Assembly: GCA_021808665.1 (NCBI GenBank)
Contig: JAKBBA010000004.1
Span: 62,001 to 126,000 of the forward strand
Origin: Actinomycetes bacterium
Lineage (GTDB): Bacteria > Actinomycetota > Acidimicrobiia > Acidimicrobiales > Palsa-688
Reading direction: 5' to 3'
DNA length: 64,000 nucleotides
Below are positions 63,781 through 64,000 of the stretch, piece after piece. Position 1 is the first letter of the stretch; every line of letters begins with the position of its first letter. A program made the position numbers and the translations under genes. The notes beneath the pieces were generated by a model. The model had not been told where the DNA came from and made no database searches. It saw only the letters and a program-made list of their open reading frames with translations.

Positions 63781-64000
63781 GTGGACCGCCTCGAACGCCT
63801 GGTAAACCTCGTTGCGGCGCTGATCGACACGAACCGTCCCCTGACACGTGCCGACATCGCCGAGCGCATCGACGGGTACTCCTCCGATCCGAGCGCCTTC
63901 CGCAGGAACTTCGAACGTGACAAGGAACTTCTACGTCAGATGGGGTTCCCGGTCGTCACTGACGTCCCCGAAGGGCCTAGCGAGGAGACCGGGTATCGAA
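63781..64000 (+). CDS. pafB: PafB, WYL-domain regulator, N-terminal fragment
   Basis: The first 73 residues of a DNA-binding protein, cut by the window edge: LERLVNLVAALIDTNRPLTR is the winged helix start and FRRNFERDKELLRQMGFPVV follows, as in PafB of the PafBC complex, which controls the DNA damage response in mycobacteria. GTG 63781, 13 bases after the pafA stop with AGGAG upstream. The WYL domain lies beyond the window. Confidence 0.85.
   Translation, partial: MDRLERLVNLVAALIDTNRPLTRADIAERIDGYSSDPSAFRRNFERDKELLRQMGFPVVTDVPEGPSEETGYR

Noticed and set aside
1..64000. CRISPR arrays, rRNA, integrase or prophage regions
   Set aside because: No regularly spaced repeats, rRNA stretches or recombinase genes were seen; apart from the ISL3 end the window reads as core chromosome.

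Overview
The window looks like a chromosomal segment of a high-GC actinobacterium, most likely of the class Acidimicrobiia. It has a complete Pup-proteasome gene set (mpa, dop, pup, prcB, prcA, pafA and the start of pafB), the G6PD assembly protein OpcA, a MarP-type periplasmic protease and an actinobacterial Holin-X protein. It also has mycofactocin-type OYE/ETF genes and secreted proteins with the glycine/aromatic repeat (GYWLVGADGGVFSFGDA) that is common in Acidimicrobiia. Many starts are GTG or TTG, and neighbouring genes often overlap by 4 bases. The taxonomic call is inference from gene content; no rRNA or tRNA gene was found.

Layout. 1-1103: end of an ISL3-family insertion sequence with a frameshifted transposase. 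1333-3256: two secreted proteins sharing the same C-terminal repeat; the second carries a 3D domain and has a recognisable promoter with a perfect CRP-type palindrome. 3559-8310: amidase, FAD-linked 2-hydroxyacid dehydrogenase, crotonase, a small unknown protein and dienelactone hydrolase. 8389-11910: lone ABC ATPase, argS and a D-2-hydroxyacid dehydrogenase. 11974-17649: secreted dimethylformamidase-like protein, DUF3048 protein and a GH38 alpha-mannosidase. 17818-22849: cold-shock protein, a MobA-FdhD fusion, tyrS, flavin reductase and RNase D. 22811-25862: small unknowns and a secreted TAP-type hydrolase.

25962-44773 is the energy and redox block. On the plus strand lies a translationally coupled glcDEF operon (glycolate/2-hydroxyacid oxidation). 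Facing it on the minus strand is a nearly gapless gene string, in transcription order tkt, tal, zwf, opcA, pgl, LOG-family protein, two mycofactocin-type OYE/FadH reductases, etfA, an ETF-quinone oxidoreductase (FixC type), a FixX-type ferredoxin and etfB. This couples pentose-phosphate NADPH production to flavin-based electron transfer to quinone. The mycofactocin biosynthesis core itself is not in the window.

44838-49608: fatty-acid desaturase, then a plus-strand overlapping operon of small envelope proteins, a ubiquitin-like sulfur carrier, TtuA, TrmI and MarP. The TtuA/TrmI pair would place s2T54 and m1A58 in the tRNA T-loop, a combination known for heat stabilisation in Thermus.

49624-64000: the Pup-proteasome locus. 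It is split between prcA and pafA by an acetate module: LytS/LytR-type two-component system, small membrane protein and acetate symporter on the minus strand, then SatP-type acetate channel and acetyl-CoA synthetase on the plus strand. A second CRP-like palindrome lies just upstream of satP. The window ends inside pafB.
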